Part shown: positions 1 through 8,531 of the stretch, piece by piece | Layout of the letters: the number at the start of each line of letters is the position of its first letter | Position numbering within the stretch: position 1 is the first letter of the stretch | Assembly: GCF_004799325.1 (NCBI RefSeq) | Contig: NZ_SSMD01000005.1 | Span: 279,137 to 343,136, forward strand | Source: Thalassobius vesicularis | GTDB lineage: Bacteria > Pseudomonadota > Alphaproteobacteria > Rhodobacterales > Rhodobacteraceae | Length of the DNA stretch: 64,000 bases | Reading direction: 5' to 3' | The notes under the pieces: generated by a model | What the model was told of the DNA's origin: nothing | Databases searched by the model: none | What the model saw: the letters and a program-made list of their open reading frames with translations, nothing else | Translations under genes and position numbers: made by a program

Positions 1-83
1 GCGTCCGTAATCCCAGCCGTCCATTTCAGCGCCCCCTTCAAACCGTGCCAAATTGATATAGGGCGGCGGGCGGCGGGTTGCAC
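1..83. other. Window edge, no gene seen
   Basis: No open frame with a ribosome binding site is visible in these first bases. They lie downstream of the minus-strand marC gene and end in a GC-rich run. They may belong to a gene or terminator outside the window. Confidence 0.4.
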
Positions 84-704
84 CTAGCTGGCGATGCCAA
101 ATGCGCGCAGACCGTCCAGAACGAACTGGACCGCAAGGGCGGACAGCAACATCCCCAGCAGTCGCGTGACCACGTTGATGCCGGTCTTACCCAGGGCGCG
201 CTCCAGCCAAGTTGCTGTCATGAATAGCAAAAACACGATCACCAGCACGGCCAGCATGATCCCCATTACCATCGCCAGCCCCGCCATTCCGGGTTGCTGG
301 CCGGACAGCAGGATCATCGTCGCGATGGCGCCGGGGCCTGCGATCAGGGGGATGCCGAGGGGGAAAACGGAGGGGTCGTCGTGGTGGTCTTCTTCTTCGG
401 CCTGATCCTCGCGGCGTTTGGTGCGGCGTTGGAACAGCATGTCGAGCGCGGTCAGGAACAGCAGCAGGCCACCCGCGATGCGGAAGGCGGGCATGGAGAT
501 GCCGACGAAACCCAGCACCGCCTCGCCGAACAAGGTGAACAGGCTGAGTACGAAAACAGCTGTAAGAATGGCCCGTAAGGCTATGGTTTGACGCTGTTTT
601 TGCGTCATGCCTTGGGTCAGCGCCACGAACAGGGGCGTCAGCCCGATCGGGTCGATGATCACGAACAGCGTGACGAAACCGGTGATGAGAAAGGCGGTGT
701 CCAT
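84..704 (-). CDS. marC: MarC family integral membrane protein
   Basis: Predicted inner-membrane protein of about 206 residues with six hydrophobic segments, the usual size and topology of the MarC/UPF0056 family, whose transported substrate is unknown. The segment VTLFVIIDPIGLTPLF near the N terminus and PLIAGPGAIATMILLS in the middle are the repeated P-x-G family motifs. An acidic, His-rich loop (RREDQAEEEDHHDD) joins the two halves. The frame can be extended upstream to a TTG at 722, but the ATG at 704 (MDTAFLITGF) fits the family start better. It stands alone, upstream of an ABC-F gene in the same direction. Confidence 0.85.
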   Translation of the reverse strand: MDTAFLITGFVTLFVIIDPIGLTPLFVALTQGMTQKQRQTIALRAILTAVFVLSLFTLFGEAVLGFVGISMPAFRIAGGLLLFLTALDMLFQRRTKRREDQAEEEDHHDDPSVFPLGIPLIAGPGAIATMILLSGQQPGMAGLAMVMGIMLAVLVIVFLLFMTATWLERALGKTGINVVTRLLGMLLSALAVQFVLDGLRAFGIAS

Positions 705-819
705 GCCAAAAAGCCTAGCCAAAGGTGGCCGGGCGCGCCAGAGGTTAACGCGGCCCCGCCGAATTTCCGTATTTTGCCCGCAGTTCCAGCAGCTTGCAGA
801 GAACTCTTGAGATTAACCT

Positions 820-2688
820 TTAGCCGGCCTCGGCGGCCTCCAGTTGCTCCAACGCGTCCATCCACAGCGCCTCGGCGCGGGCCATCGCCTCTTGCAGCTC
901 TGCATATTTCTTTTGCAAAGCAATGGCTTGGTCCTTTTTGGTCGTGAAAAGCTCGGGGTCGTTCAGCAGCGTTTGCAGCTTTTCTTCCATGTCCGAGAGT
1001 TTCTCGACCCGCTCCTCGCATTTGCGGACTTCGGCGCGCAGGGCAAGGATCTGATCGCGCGATTTGCGGCGCTGCGTTTCAGGTGTTTTGTGGGATTCAC
1101 CCGCCGTTTCCTGTGGTTTGGCCGGGGCGTCCGATTGCAGCAACAATCGGCGGTAGGCGTCGAGGTCATCCTCGAACGGTTTGACGGTTCCGTCCTTCAC
1201 CAGCCACAGCCGGTCGGCGACCATCGACAGCAGGTGCATGTCGTGGCTGACCAGGATCACGGCGCCGGAATAGTCGTTCAGCGCCTCCATCAGCGCCTCG
1301 CGGGATTCGATGTCGAGGTGGTTGGTCGGTTCGTCGAGGATCAGCAGATGCGGCGCGGGCAGGGTGGCCAGCAGCAGCGACAGGCGGGCCTTTTGACCGC
1401 CGGACAGACGGCCGACCTCGGTCTCGGCCTGCTCGGCCATGAGGCCAAACCCGGCCAGACGCGCACGCAGTTTCGAGGGGTGTTGGTCGGGCAACTCGCG
1501 TTGCAGGTGCTGGATCGGGGTTTCCTCGACGCGCAATTCATCGACCTGATGCTGGGCGAAAAACCCGATGCGCAGCTTCGAGGAGCGCGCGATCTTGCCC
1601 TCCATCGCGGGGAGGCGATCGGAGAGCAGTTTCGCCAGCGTGGATTTGCCCTGACCGTTCTTGCCCAACAGCGCGATGCGGTCGTCCTGATCAATGCGCA
1701 AGTTCAGGCGTTTGAGGATCGGGGTGCCGTCATAGCCCACGGTCACGCCCTCGGTCGAGATGATGGGGGGCGACAGGGTTTCGGGCTCGGGGAAGGTAAA
1801 GACGGTGCGCGCGGCATCCTCGGGCGTGCGGATAATGTCCATCTTTTCCAGCATCTTGACGCGCGATTGCGCCTGCTTGGCCTTGGTCGCCTTGGCCTTG
1901 AACCGGTCTACGAAGGATTGCAGGTGGGCGCGGCGGGCCTCTTGTTTCTTGGCCTGGGCGGCGAGGACGGCGCGCTGCTCGGCCCGTTGACGGACGAACT
2001 GGTCGTAGGGGCCGGTGTAATAGGTCAGCTGACGGTTTTCGAGGTGCAGGATCGAGCCGACGGCGCGGTTCAGCAGGTCACGGTCGTGGCTAATGATGAT
2101 GACGGTGTGCGGGTACTTTGCCAGGTAGTTTTCCAGCCAGAGCGCGCCTTCGAGGTCCAGATAGTTGGTCGGTTCGTCCAAGAGCAGGTAGTCGGGCTGC
2201 GAGAACAGTACGGCAGCCAGCGCAACGCGCATCCGCCAACCGCCTGAGAAGGCCGAGCAGGGCATCAGCTGTTCGTCGGCGTCAAAGCCAAGGCCGCGCA
2301 GGATCGAGGAGGCGCGGGCCTCGGCGCTCCAGGCATCGATGTCGGCCAGGCGGGTCTGGATCTCGGCGATGCGGGCGGGGTCGGTCGCGGTGGCGGATTC
2401 GGCCATCAGCGCAGCACGCTCGGTATCGGCGGCGAGGACCGTGTCCAGCAGGCTGACCTCGTTTCCCGGCACCTCTTGGGCAACGCCGCCGATGCGGGCG
2501 CGCGAGGGCAGCTGGATCGAGCCCGCGTCCAGATGCAGATCACCGCGGATCAGCTTGAACAGGGTGGTTTTCCCGGCGCCGTTGCGGCCGATCAGGCCGA
2601 CCTTGTGACCGGTGGGAATCGTGGCGCTGGCCCCTTCGAAAATCGGGCGCCCCTCGATGGAATAATGAAGATCGTCGATGCGTAGCAT
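820..2688 (-). CDS. ABC-F family ATP-binding protein (Uup/YheS-like)
   Basis: Soluble protein of about 622 residues with two ABC ATPase domains and no membrane segment, typical of ABC-F factors that act on the ribosome. Domain 1 has Walker A GRNGAGKT (about 34-41), signature SGGWR and Walker B LLLDEPTNYLD. An Arg/Lys-rich linker with the interdomain signature follows. Domain 2 has GKNGQGKST, LSGGQKARL and LILDEPTNHLD. The C terminus is a charged coiled coil (about 540-622) as in Uup. The frame continues ten codons upstream, but MLRIDDLHYS at 2688 matches the family N terminus. Whether it is a translation factor or a resistance protein cannot be told from sequence. Confidence 0.9.
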   Translation of the reverse strand: MLRIDDLHYSIEGRPIFEGASATIPTGHKVGLIGRNGAGKTTLFKLIRGDLHLDAGSIQLPSRARIGGVAQEVPGNEVSLLDTVLAADTERAALMAESATATDPARIAEIQTRLADIDAWSAEARASSILRGLGFDADEQLMPCSAFSGGWRMRVALAAVLFSQPDYLLLDEPTNYLDLEGALWLENYLAKYPHTVIIISHDRDLLNRAVGSILHLENRQLTYYTGPYDQFVRQRAEQRAVLAAQAKKQEARRAHLQSFVDRFKAKATKAKQAQSRVKMLEKMDIIRTPEDAARTVFTFPEPETLSPPIISTEGVTVGYDGTPILKRLNLRIDQDDRIALLGKNGQGKSTLAKLLSDRLPAMEGKIARSSKLRIGFFAQHQVDELRVEETPIQHLQRELPDQHPSKLRARLAGFGLMAEQAETEVGRLSGGQKARLSLLLATLPAPHLLILDEPTNHLDIESREALMEALNDYSGAVILVSHDMHLLSMVADRLWLVKDGTVKPFEDDLDAYRRLLLQSDAPAKPQETAGESHKTPETQRRKSRDQILALRAEVRKCEERVEKLSDMEEKLQTLLNDPELFTTKKDQAIALQKKYAELQEAMARAEALWMDALEQLEAAEAG

Positions 2689-2719
2689 GGGCGTGCTGTG
2701 AACCAGCGCCCAGCCCAAG

Positions 2720-3004
2720 TCAATCGGGGATCGGGGTTTTCAGCAGGGTATGCAGCTGCGAGGCGTCATAGCTGAGGAAATCGACCAGCGGCTGATCGCC
2801 TGCGTCCTCGAACACGAAGATGTGCAGCGCGTCCATGTAGAGCGTCGCACGGCAGAACCGCCCTTCGCCCGCCAGCTCGGCCGGGCATTCGGCGATGTCG
2901 GTATGCAGCACCGAGGCCTCGAACATCTCATAGGTAAAGGGCAGGGCGTCTTCGGCAATCGCGGGCGTGGCCAGCAGGGCCAGGGCGGCAATGGCGAGTT
3001 TCAT
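2720..3004 (-). CDS. Small secreted protein, unknown function
   Basis: A 94-residue protein starting MKLAIAALALLATPAIAED: a short signal peptide with a probable AxA cleavage site near residue 17, leaving a mature chain of about 77 residues. Two cysteines (about 40 and 51) could form a periplasmic disulfide. The open frame extends far upstream (to 3514) opposite ndk, but that part is antisense to ndk and has no signal-peptide context, so the start at 3004 is chosen. It lies 30 bases upstream of the ABC-F start on the same strand, so the two may be co-transcribed. I do not recognise the family. Confidence 0.7.
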   Translation of the reverse strand: MKLAIAALALLATPAIAEDALPFTYEMFEASVLHTDIAECPAELAGEGRFCRATLYMDALHIFVFEDAGDQPLVDFLSYDASQLHTLLKTPIPD

Positions 3005-3150
3005 GGCTGGGATCCTTGAAGATTTGGCTGCGGCTTTTCTGACCAAAACAGTCAGATAAGTCAAGCGCAACCCTGCGGAACTCGCCATATCCCCCTTTAT
3101 CCCTGACAGCCCCCGTGCTAGAGGCACGCCAGACTGTAACACATGGAAAC

Positions 3151-3155
3151 AGGAG
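3151..3155 (+). promoter_or_regulatory. Ribosome binding site of ndk
   Basis: AGGAG eight bases before the ATG at 3164. It selects this ATG over the in-frame upstream ATG at 3143, which would add seven residues with no family support. Confidence 0.7.
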
Positions 3156-3163
3156 CGAGCCCA

Positions 3164-3586
3164 ATGGCCATCCAGCGTACCTTCTCGATCATCAAGCCCG
3201 ATGCAACCGCACGCAACCTGACCGGCGCCATCAACGCCAAGCTGGAAGCCGCCGGCCTGCGCATCGTCGCGCAAAAGCGCATCCACCTGACCCCGGCCCA
3301 GGCTGGCGTGTTCTACGCCGTCCACAAAGAGCGCCCCTTCTACGGCGAACTGTGCGACTTCATGGCGTCGGCCCCGATCGTCGTGCAGGTTCTGGAAGGT
3401 GAAAACGCCATCGCCAAGAACCGCGAAGTGATGGGCGCCACCAACCCGGCCGAAGCCGCCGAAGGCACCATCCGCAAGGAATTCGCGCTGTCGATCGGTG
3501 AAAACTCGGTCCACGGCTCGGACGGCGAAGACACCGCCGCGGTCGAGATCGCCTACTTCTTCTCGGGTCTGGAACTGGTCGGCTAA
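3164..3586 (+). CDS. ndk: Nucleoside diphosphate kinase
   Basis: Transfers the gamma phosphate of ATP to nucleoside diphosphates in the cytoplasm through a phosphohistidine. The 140-residue length is normal. The N terminus [14 protein letters not shown] and the active-site segment ENSVHGSD with His117 are diagnostic, and the ATP-contacting K11, R85 region and N114 are present. The start is fixed by an AGGAG eight bases upstream. The stop codon overlaps the stop of the convergent tfoX-like gene (TAA at 3584-3586 against TAG read from 3585-3583), so there is no space for a separate terminator. Confidence 0.97.
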   Translation: MAIQRTFSIIKPDATARNLTGAINAKLEAAGLRIVAQKRIHLTPAQAGVFYAVHKERPFYGELCDFMASAPIVVQVLEGENAIAKNREVMGATNPAEAAEGTIRKEFALSIGENSVHGSDGEDTAAVEIAYFFSGLELVG

Positions 3587-3921
3587 GCCTTCCGTTCGAT
3601 CACACCGATTTCGTCAAGGGCCGCTTCGAGTTTCGAGCGGCCCTTTTCGCTGCCCGCCGTCTCGGCCTTCAACGTGTCGAACGCCGCGCGCAGGGCGTCC
3701 TTTTCCGCGCCCCGGCAATCGTTCCAGGGGCGGCCCTGCAGGCCCATGACCAGAGCGTAATATCCGATGAAATGCGGGCGCGTGCCGCTGGCGATCATCC
3801 GCCGGTAGGCCTCATGCGCGCCCAGATCCCGCAACACTTCGGCGCTGTGAATGCCGGCGCGGGCGCAGTCGCGTTCGACCGCGGGCCCAAGGTTGCGGAT
3901 GCTGGAAACAGGTGTGGACAT
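3583..3921 (-). CDS. TfoX/Sxy C-terminal domain protein
   Basis: A 112-residue protein made almost entirely of the TfoX C-terminal helical domain: [20 protein letters not shown] followed by [13 protein letters not shown] and a Tyr/Trp-rich segment ([18 protein letters not shown]). This domain occurs alone in many Rhodobacteraceae and resembles helix-hairpin-helix folds. A competence role as for full-length Sxy is not implied. The frame is open upstream to 3957, but [10 protein letters not shown] at 3921 aligns with the domain start. It ends tail to tail with ndk with overlapping stop codons. Confidence 0.8.
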   Translation of the reverse strand: MSTPVSSIRNLGPAVERDCARAGIHSAEVLRDLGAHEAYRRMIASGTRPHFIGYYALVMGLQGRPWNDCRGAEKDALRAAFDTLKAETAGSEKGRSKLEAALDEIGVIERKA

Positions 3922-3960
3922 GACCCCGACAGTAACAGGCCCGCCGGGGTCAGTCATCTT

Positions 3961-4071
3961 TCAGATGCTGGCGTAGTCGGTGAAAACCGGCGCGGCCTGC
4001 TGCTGGCCCTGGGCGGGCGCCTGACCCTGCTGTTGCTGGGTCGGAGCTTGGGTTTGCTGTGCATGTTCCAT
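3961..4071 (-). CDS. Small Gln/Ala/Pro-rich protein (36 aa), unknown
   Basis: A 36-codon frame starting MEHAQQTQAPTQQQQGQAPA and ending VFTDYASI, preceded by a good ribosome binding site (AAAGGA about 9 bases before the ATG). It lies between the ridA-like and tfoX-like genes on the same strand. The composition (Gln, Ala, Pro) suggests a disordered peptide with a short hydrophobic tail. No family is recognised. Support comes from the ribosome binding site, the clean start and stop, and the gene-sized gap. Confidence 0.5.
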   Translation of the reverse strand: MEHAQQTQAPTQQQQGQAPAQGQQQAAPVFTDYASI

Positions 4072-4102
4072 CTTGATGATCCTTTAGCGAGGCAACACAA
4101 CG

Positions 4103-4125
4103 GCTGCCGGAAAAGCCCCGGCAGC
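4103..4125. terminator. GC hairpin upstream of the small Gln-rich ORF
   Basis: Perfect 8-bp inverted repeat GCTGCCGG / CCGGCAGC (4103-4110, 4118-4125) with loop AAAAGCC, in the gap between the ridA-like gene and the small ORF. There is no long T tract, so it may be a pause or processing site rather than a full terminator. Confidence 0.4.
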
Positions 4126-4202
4126 AGAACGGGTTACGGGATCAGCATAGCCAATCATTACGGCATGCCGAGGGTCCCGGAGTGTCGGAAAACGGTCGGA
4201 AA

Positions 4203-4547
4203 TCAGGCGGTGACGGCGGCGGTCACGATGATTTCGACACGGTATTTCGGCGCGGCCAGCTTGGCTTCGACGGTGGCGCGGGCGGGGGTGTTGCCCTGCG
4301 GCACCCACTCGTCCCAGACGCTGTTCATCTCGGCGAAATCAGCGATGTCGGCCAGGCAGATGGTGGTCGCCAGGATCGCCTCTTTCGAGGACCCGGCCTG
4401 GGCCAGCAACTCATCGACCTGACGCAGGCAGTCGCGGGTCTGCGCGGCCACGGTGGCGCCTTCGCCGACCTGACCGGCCAGGTAAACGGTGCCGTTATGA
4501 ACGACGGCCTGGCTCATGCGGGGGCCGATGCCGATACGGGTGATCAT
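4203..4547 (-). CDS. RidA family (YjgF/YER057c/UK114) protein
   Basis: Protein of 114 residues with the RidA fold signature: NGTVYLAGQVGEG (about 18-30), the long helix with RQVDELLAQAGSS, and NTPARATVEAKLAAP, whose Arg (residue 90) binds the carboxylate of imine intermediates in active RidA proteins. RidA hydrolyses reactive enamines/imines made by PLP enzymes. The start at 4547 (MITRIGIGPRMSQ) is chosen because GAGGA lies upstream and the family begins there, while the frame itself runs to 4592. It lies downstream of the acyl-CoA ligase gene on the same strand. Confidence 0.88.
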   Translation of the reverse strand: MITRIGIGPRMSQAVVHNGTVYLAGQVGEGATVAAQTRDCLRQVDELLAQAGSSKEAILATTICLADIADFAEMNSVWDEWVPQGNTPARATVEAKLAAPKYRVEIIVTAAVTA

Positions 4548-4696
4548 CTGAAAAATCCTCTGCGCAGAAGGGCGCGCGCGCCCCGAAATCACGGTGCTGG
4601 GCGTTTAGGCCCGCCGCGATACCCTGTAAAGGGGGAATTTGCCCGGAAATGCAGCAGGTTGCGAACTTGTGCTCACCGGCCCCATTCCGCGCAGAA

Positions 4697-4740
4697 ATCG
4701 GGCTTCTTTCTGAGCAAAATACTCCCGCCGGAGGCTCCCG
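4697..4740 (-). repeat. Rhodobacterales-type 3' intergenic motif, copy 1
   Basis: On the minus strand the sequence reads as a GC hairpin (CCTCCGGCGGGAG) followed by TATTTTGCTCAGAAAGAAGC. The same TATTT...AGAAARAAG arrangement occurs at 21000-21022 and 55677-55703. Judged by placement after gene ends, it may be a terminator or a REP-like element. Confidence 0.5.
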
Positions 4741-4828
4741 CACGCCACACACGCGCGCCGCCGGGCAGGGCACCGGCACGCAGACACGCGCCGGCACCGT
4801 CTTTTTACTGGTCGTCTTACTGGGTACC

Positions 4829-6457
4829 TTACTGGGCGGCCTCGATCAGCACCTCGCCGAACTGCTCGCGCAGCTTGTTCTTCAGCACCTTGCCGGTGCC
4901 GCCGATCGGCAGCGCGTCGACGAAGATCACCTTGTCCGGCACCTGCCATTTGGCGATCTTGCCCTCGTAGAAGGCCAGGATCTGTTCTTCGGTCGGGGTG
5001 GCGCCGGCGGCGGGCAGTACGACCAGCACGGGGCGCTCGTCCCATTTCTCGTGCCGGGCCGCGATGGCGGCGGCGTTGGCAACTTCGGGGTGGCCGATGG
5101 CGATGTTTTCCAGTTCGACGGTGGAAATCCACTCACCACCCGACTTGATGATGTCCTTCGAGCGGTCGCGAATGATCATGAAGCCATTGGGATCAATCGT
5201 CGCCACGTCGCCGGTGTCGAACCAGCCGTCCATCGTCAGCGCGGTTTTTTCCACCTTGAAGTAGGTGTCGACAATCCAGTGGCCGCGGATTTGCAGCTCG
5301 CCCTGGGTCACGCCGTCCTGCGGCAGCACGTGGCCTTCGGAATCGATGATGCGCAACTCCACGCCAAAGGGCGGGCGGCCCTGGCCTTCGCGGATCTTGT
5401 ACTGGTCGTCCTCGCTCAGGGCGTCATGCTTGTTCAGCAGGTTGTTCAGCGTGCCCAGCGGGCTGGTTTCGGTCATGCCCCAGGCGTGCATCACCTCGAC
5501 GCCGTATTTTTCGCGGAAGGCGCGGATCATCGAGGGCGGGCAGGCCGAGCCGCCGATCACCGTGCGCTTCAGGCTGTCGGCCTTCGAGCCCAGCTTTTCC
5601 AGCGCCTGCAGCAGGCCCATCCAGATCGTCGGCACGCCAAGCGCCAGTGTCACGCCCTCGGCGTCGATCAGCTTGGCCAGGCTTTCGCCGTCCAGGTTCG
5701 GGCCGGGCAGCACCAGTTTGCAGCCCGCGGCGGGCGCCATGTAGGGCACGCCCCAGGCGTTGACGTGGAACATCGGCACCACCGGCATCACGCAGTCGCG
5801 TGCCGAGATGTTCAGCGCGTCGGGCTGGTTGCCGCCCAGGCTGTGCAGCACGGTCGAGCGGTGGGTGTACAGCACGCCCTTGGGGTTGCCGGTCGTGCCC
5901 GAGGTGTAGCACAGCGACGAGGGGCTGTTTTCGTCCACATGCGGCCATTGATAGGCGGCGTCGCCTTCCTCGATCAGCTCGTCATAGAACATCAGGCCGG
6001 GCACCATGGCGGCGGCTTCTTCGTCGCGCGGGCCCATCAGGACGATGTGTTTGACGGTCTTCAGGTGCGCGCCCAGCTTGGCCGCGACGGGCAGGAAGGT
6101 GCGGTCCAGGAACAGGACGCGGTCCTCGGCGTGGTTGATGATGTAGACCAGCTGTTCGGGGAACAGGCGGGGGTTGATCGTGTGGCAGATCATGCCAGCA
6201 CCGGCCACGCCAAAGTAGATTTCCAGGTGACGCTGGTTGTTCCAGGCGATGGTGGCGACGCGGTCGCCCATCTCGATGCCGCGGTTTTCCAGGGCCGAGG
6301 CCAGCTTGCGCGCGCGCAGTTCGGTCTCGCCCCAGGTGGTGCGGGCGACCGAGCCGTCGGTTTCCACCGAGACGACCATCGCATCGGCGTGGTAGCGGGC
6401 AGCGTGGGAAATCAAAGAGCTGATCGTCAGCTCGTGGCGCATCATTTGACCAAGCAT
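4829..6457 (-). CDS. dmdB: Acyl-CoA synthetase, DmdB-type 3-methylmercaptopropionyl-CoA ligase
   Basis: ATP-dependent acyl-adenylating enzyme of 542 residues. The AMP-binding P-loop is [11 protein letters not shown], followed by the [22 protein letters not shown] and [14 protein letters not shown] motifs and the C-terminal catalytic Lys in GKVLKNKL. The opening MLGQMM...[15 protein letters not shown] and the HAWGMTE block closely resemble roseobacter DmdB, which activates methylmercaptopropionate from DMSP demethylation. A medium- or long-chain fatty acyl-CoA ligase is the alternative, and related paralogues are common. The start is set by GAGGAGG eight bases before the ATG at 6457. No other dmd gene is adjacent, but acuI is in this window at 44.3 kb. 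Confidence 0.75.
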   Translation of the reverse strand: MLGQMMRHELTISSLISHAARYHADAMVVSVETDGSVARTTWGETELRARKLASALENRGIEMGDRVATIAWNNQRHLEIYFGVAGAGMICHTINPRLFPEQLVYIINHAEDRVLFLDRTFLPVAAKLGAHLKTVKHIVLMGPRDEEAAAMVPGLMFYDELIEEGDAAYQWPHVDENSPSSLCYTSGTTGNPKGVLYTHRSTVLHSLGGNQPDALNISARDCVMPVVPMFHVNAWGVPYMAPAAGCKLVLPGPNLDGESLAKLIDAEGVTLALGVPTIWMGLLQALEKLGSKADSLKRTVIGGSACPPSMIRAFREKYGVEVMHAWGMTETSPLGTLNNLLNKHDALSEDDQYKIREGQGRPPFGVELRIIDSEGHVLPQDGVTQGELQIRGHWIVDTYFKVEKTALTMDGWFDTGDVATIDPNGFMIIRDRSKDIIKSGGEWISTVELENIAIGHPEVANAAAIAARHEKWDERPVLVVLPAAGATPTEEQILAFYEGKIAKWQVPDKVIFVDALPIGGTGKVLKNKLREQFGEVLIEAAQ

Positions 6458-6648
6458 GGGGTTCCTCCTCTGGAAGCGCGGGGAGGGGATCCCGCGCAAT
6501 GCTGTATCCAACGGTGTACTGCCGTGCGGGCAAACCTTCTGTCCAGATGCCGCGCTGCGGAATTCCCCGGGGACGGTGCGTCATTTTTCGGTGACGCAGC
6601 GTCTTTTTCAGCCGCTGTGCGGGGGGATTTCCGGGGTGGGCTGAATGC

Positions 6649-6677
6649 TTGACGCTTGCGGCGGCGCGCCCTATTCA
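6649..6677 (+). promoter_or_regulatory. Promoter of tRNA-Ile2/Met
   Basis: TTGACG (6649-6654), 17-base spacer, TATTCA (6672-6677), placing the start about seven bases later, just before the tRNA 5' end at 6688. Confidence 0.6.
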
Positions 6678-6687
6678 ACGCACAGGC

Positions 6688-6763
6688 GGGCCTGTAGCTC
6701 AACGGTTAGAGCAGAGCGCTCATAACGCTTTGGTTGCGGGTTCAAATCCTGCCGGGCCTACCA
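6688..6763 (+). tRNA. tRNA with anticodon CAU, probably tRNA-Ile2
   Basis: A complete 76-base cloverleaf. Acceptor GGGCCTG pairs with CGGGCCT (with G1:U72 and U6:G67 wobbles), the D arm is GCTC/GAGC, the anticodon loop is CTCATAA with CAT at 6721-6723, the T arm is GCGGG-TTCAAAT-CCTGC, and CCA is encoded. The wobble-rich acceptor and the TGGTT variable loop resemble E. coli ileX rather than elongator tRNA-Met, so it is probably the lysidine-modified isoleucine tRNA that reads AUA. Automated tools often call this Met. Confidence 0.9.
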
Positions 6764-6863
6764 TCCGCTTTCCATTAAAACCGTATTGCACGGAAAGTGC
6801 TGGATTTCCTTTACAGCCAGCAGATATTTCGGGGGCAAACCTGCTTTCGAAAGGCATCTGCGC

Positions 6864-8207
6864 ATGAGCTATCCAACATTGACCGAAGCCGCTCGGGTCT
6901 GGGCGCGGGTTGCGGCACTTTCCTTTGGCGGGCCGGCGGGTCAGATCGCGGTCATGCACCGCATTCTGGTCGAGGAGAAACGCTGGCTGGGCGATGACCG
7001 GTTCCTGCACGCGCTGAACTTTTGCATGGTGCTGCCGGGGCCCGAGGCGCAGCAGTTGGCGACCTATATCGGCTGGCTGATGCATGGCGTACGCGGGGCG
7101 TTGGTGGCGGGGCTGCTGTTCATCGCACCGGGGGTAGTGGCGATCATGGCGCTCAGCTGGGTGTACGCGCTGTGGGGCGATGTCGCCTTTGTCGACGGGC
7201 TGTTCTTTGGGCTGAAGGCCGCGGTGCTGGCCATCGTCGTGCAGGCGGTGATCCGGGTGGGCAAACGCGCGCTGAAGAACGGGGCGATGATGGGGATTGC
7301 GGCGGCCTCGTTCGTGGCGATCTGGGCGCTGGGGGTGCCGTTTCCGGTGATCGTGCTGGGCGCGGCGCTGCTGGGCTGGATGGGCTCGGCCGCCGGGGTC
7401 GCGGCGTTCAGGGGCGGCGGCGGGCATGGCGCGGTCGGCAAGACCCATGTCGATGACGCCGAGACGGTGCTGGGGGCCGAATCCGGCACCGAGGCGCGGG
7501 GCGCGCTCAGGGCAGGGGCCTGGGCGCTGGCGGCGTGGGCGCTGCCGGTGGTCGCGCTGCTGGTGCTGGTGCCGGACAGCGTTTTCACCGAGATCGCGGT
7601 CTTCTTCTCGAAACTCGCCGTGCTGACATTCGGCGGGGCCTACGCGGTGCTGGCCTGGGTCGCACAAGAGGCCGTCGCCACCCACGGCTGGCTGGCCCCC
7701 GGCGAGATGCTGGACGGGCTGGGCATGGCCGAGACCACGCCGGGACCGCTGATCATGGTGCTGCAATTCGTCGGCTTCATGGGCGCCTGGCGCGAGGCGG
7801 GCTGGGCGATGCCGCTGCTGGCAGGCACGGCGGGCGGGCTGCTGGCCACCTGGGTGACCTTTGCGCCCTGTTTCGCCTGGATTTTCCTGGGCGCGCCGTG
7901 GATGGAGCGGCTGCGCCGCAACACCCGCGTCTCGGCCGCGCTGACGGCGGTGACGGCGGCGGTGGTGGGGGTGATCCTGAACCTGGCGATCTGGTTCGCG
8001 GTGCACGTGGTCTTTGGTCAGGTGGCACAGATGGGCCTGGGGCCGGTGCGGATCGAGCTGCCGGTTCTGGCCTCGGTCAACTGGGCGGCGGCGGGGCTGT
8101 CGGTGCTGGCCCTGCTGGCGGTGTTCCGGCTGAAGCTGGGCATGGTCACGGTGCTGGGCGGTGCTGCGGCGCTTGGTATTGCGCTGCGCTTGTCCGGGCT
8201 GGTCTGA
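6864..8207 (+). CDS. chrA: Chromate transporter, long-chain ChrA family
   Basis: Inner-membrane protein of 447 residues with two homologous CHR domains. The N-terminal half has LSFGGPAGQIAVMHRILVEE, KRWLGDDRF and VLPGPEAQQLATYIGW. The C-terminal half repeats them as LTFGGAYAVLAWVAQEAV and TTPGPLIMVLQFVGF. About ten hydrophobic segments are visible. The family exports chromate, and many chromosomal members have no proven substrate. The start at 6864 (MSYPTLTEA) has GAAAGG upstream. It follows the tRNA without an obvious terminator and is monocistronic. Confidence 0.93.
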   Translation: MSYPTLTEAARVWARVAALSFGGPAGQIAVMHRILVEEKRWLGDDRFLHALNFCMVLPGPEAQQLATYIGWLMHGVRGALVAGLLFIAPGVVAIMALSWVYALWGDVAFVDGLFFGLKAAVLAIVVQAVIRVGKRALKNGAMMGIAAASFVAIWALGVPFPVIVLGAALLGWMGSAAGVAAFRGGGGHGAVGKTHVDDAETVLGAESGTEARGALRAGAWALAAWALPVVALLVLVPDSVFTEIAVFFSKLAVLTFGGAYAVLAWVAQEAVATHGWLAPGEMLDGLGMAETTPGPLIMVLQFVGFMGAWREAGWAMPLLAGTAGGLLATWVTFAPCFAWIFLGAPWMERLRRNTRVSAALTAVTAAVVGVILNLAIWFAVHVVFGQVAQMGLGPVRIELPVLASVNWAAAGLSVLALLAVFRLKLGMVTVLGGAAALGIALRLSGLV

Positions 8208-8233
8208 GGGGGCTTTGGCCGTTTAAGCGCGGC

Positions 8234-8398
8234 TTAGCCAAGGCTCATCCAGACCCGCGCGAATACAAAGGCCCAGATCAATCCGCCGATCAACAGGAAG
8301 GGTGCGATCCACCAACCCGGCGCCAGATCAGAAAGCGCGTTTGCAAAACGGCTGACGTCAATGAAGCTCGATTTATTTGAGTTGATGTTATCGTTCAT
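8234..8398 (-). CDS. Small single-pass membrane protein (54 aa), unknown
   Basis: A 54-residue protein starting MNDNINSNKSSFIDVSRFAN with one C-terminal transmembrane helix (WWIAPFLLIGGLIWAFVFARVWM). GGAG sits about eight bases before the ATG at 8398. The upstream bases are AT-rich relative to the window. It is the first member of a run of small or regulatory genes up to 14.4 kb. Function unknown. Confidence 0.65.
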   Translation of the reverse strand: MNDNINSNKSSFIDVSRFANALSDLAPGWWIAPFLLIGGLIWAFVFARVWMSLG

Positions 8399-8452
8399 TG
8401 GAAACTCCAATAGTCCTTGTATTCGTGGCTTCATCTGGGCGTCGAAAATTTT

Positions 8453-8487
8453 GAAAGGCGGGCATCAGAAATAAATGCCCGCCTTTC
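8453..8487 (-). terminator. Rho-independent terminator after the 8.5-kb receiver-like gene
   Basis: Perfect 13-bp stem GAAAGGCGGGCAT / ATGCCCGCCTTTC (8453-8465, 8475-8487) with a 9-base loop. On the minus strand it is followed by a T-rich stretch. It separates the receiver-like gene from the 54-aa gene. Confidence 0.75.
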
Positions 8488-8531
8488 GAGGCTCCGGAGT
8501 GATAACACTGGGGGTGTTTTAGTTTTCACAT

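Noticed and set aside
844..2247. Long plus-strand frame (467 codons) opposite the ABC-F gene
   Set aside because: Antisense shadow of a gene with complete ABC motifs; typical for GC-rich DNA, no start signal and biased composition.
3005..3514. N-terminal extension of the small secreted protein across ndk
   Set aside because: Antisense to ndk; a good signal peptide begins only at 3004.
4649..6652. Long plus-strand frame (667 codons) opposite the acyl-CoA ligase
   Set aside because: Complementary to an enzyme with all AMP-binding motifs; His/Gln/Arg/Val-rich shadow sequence.
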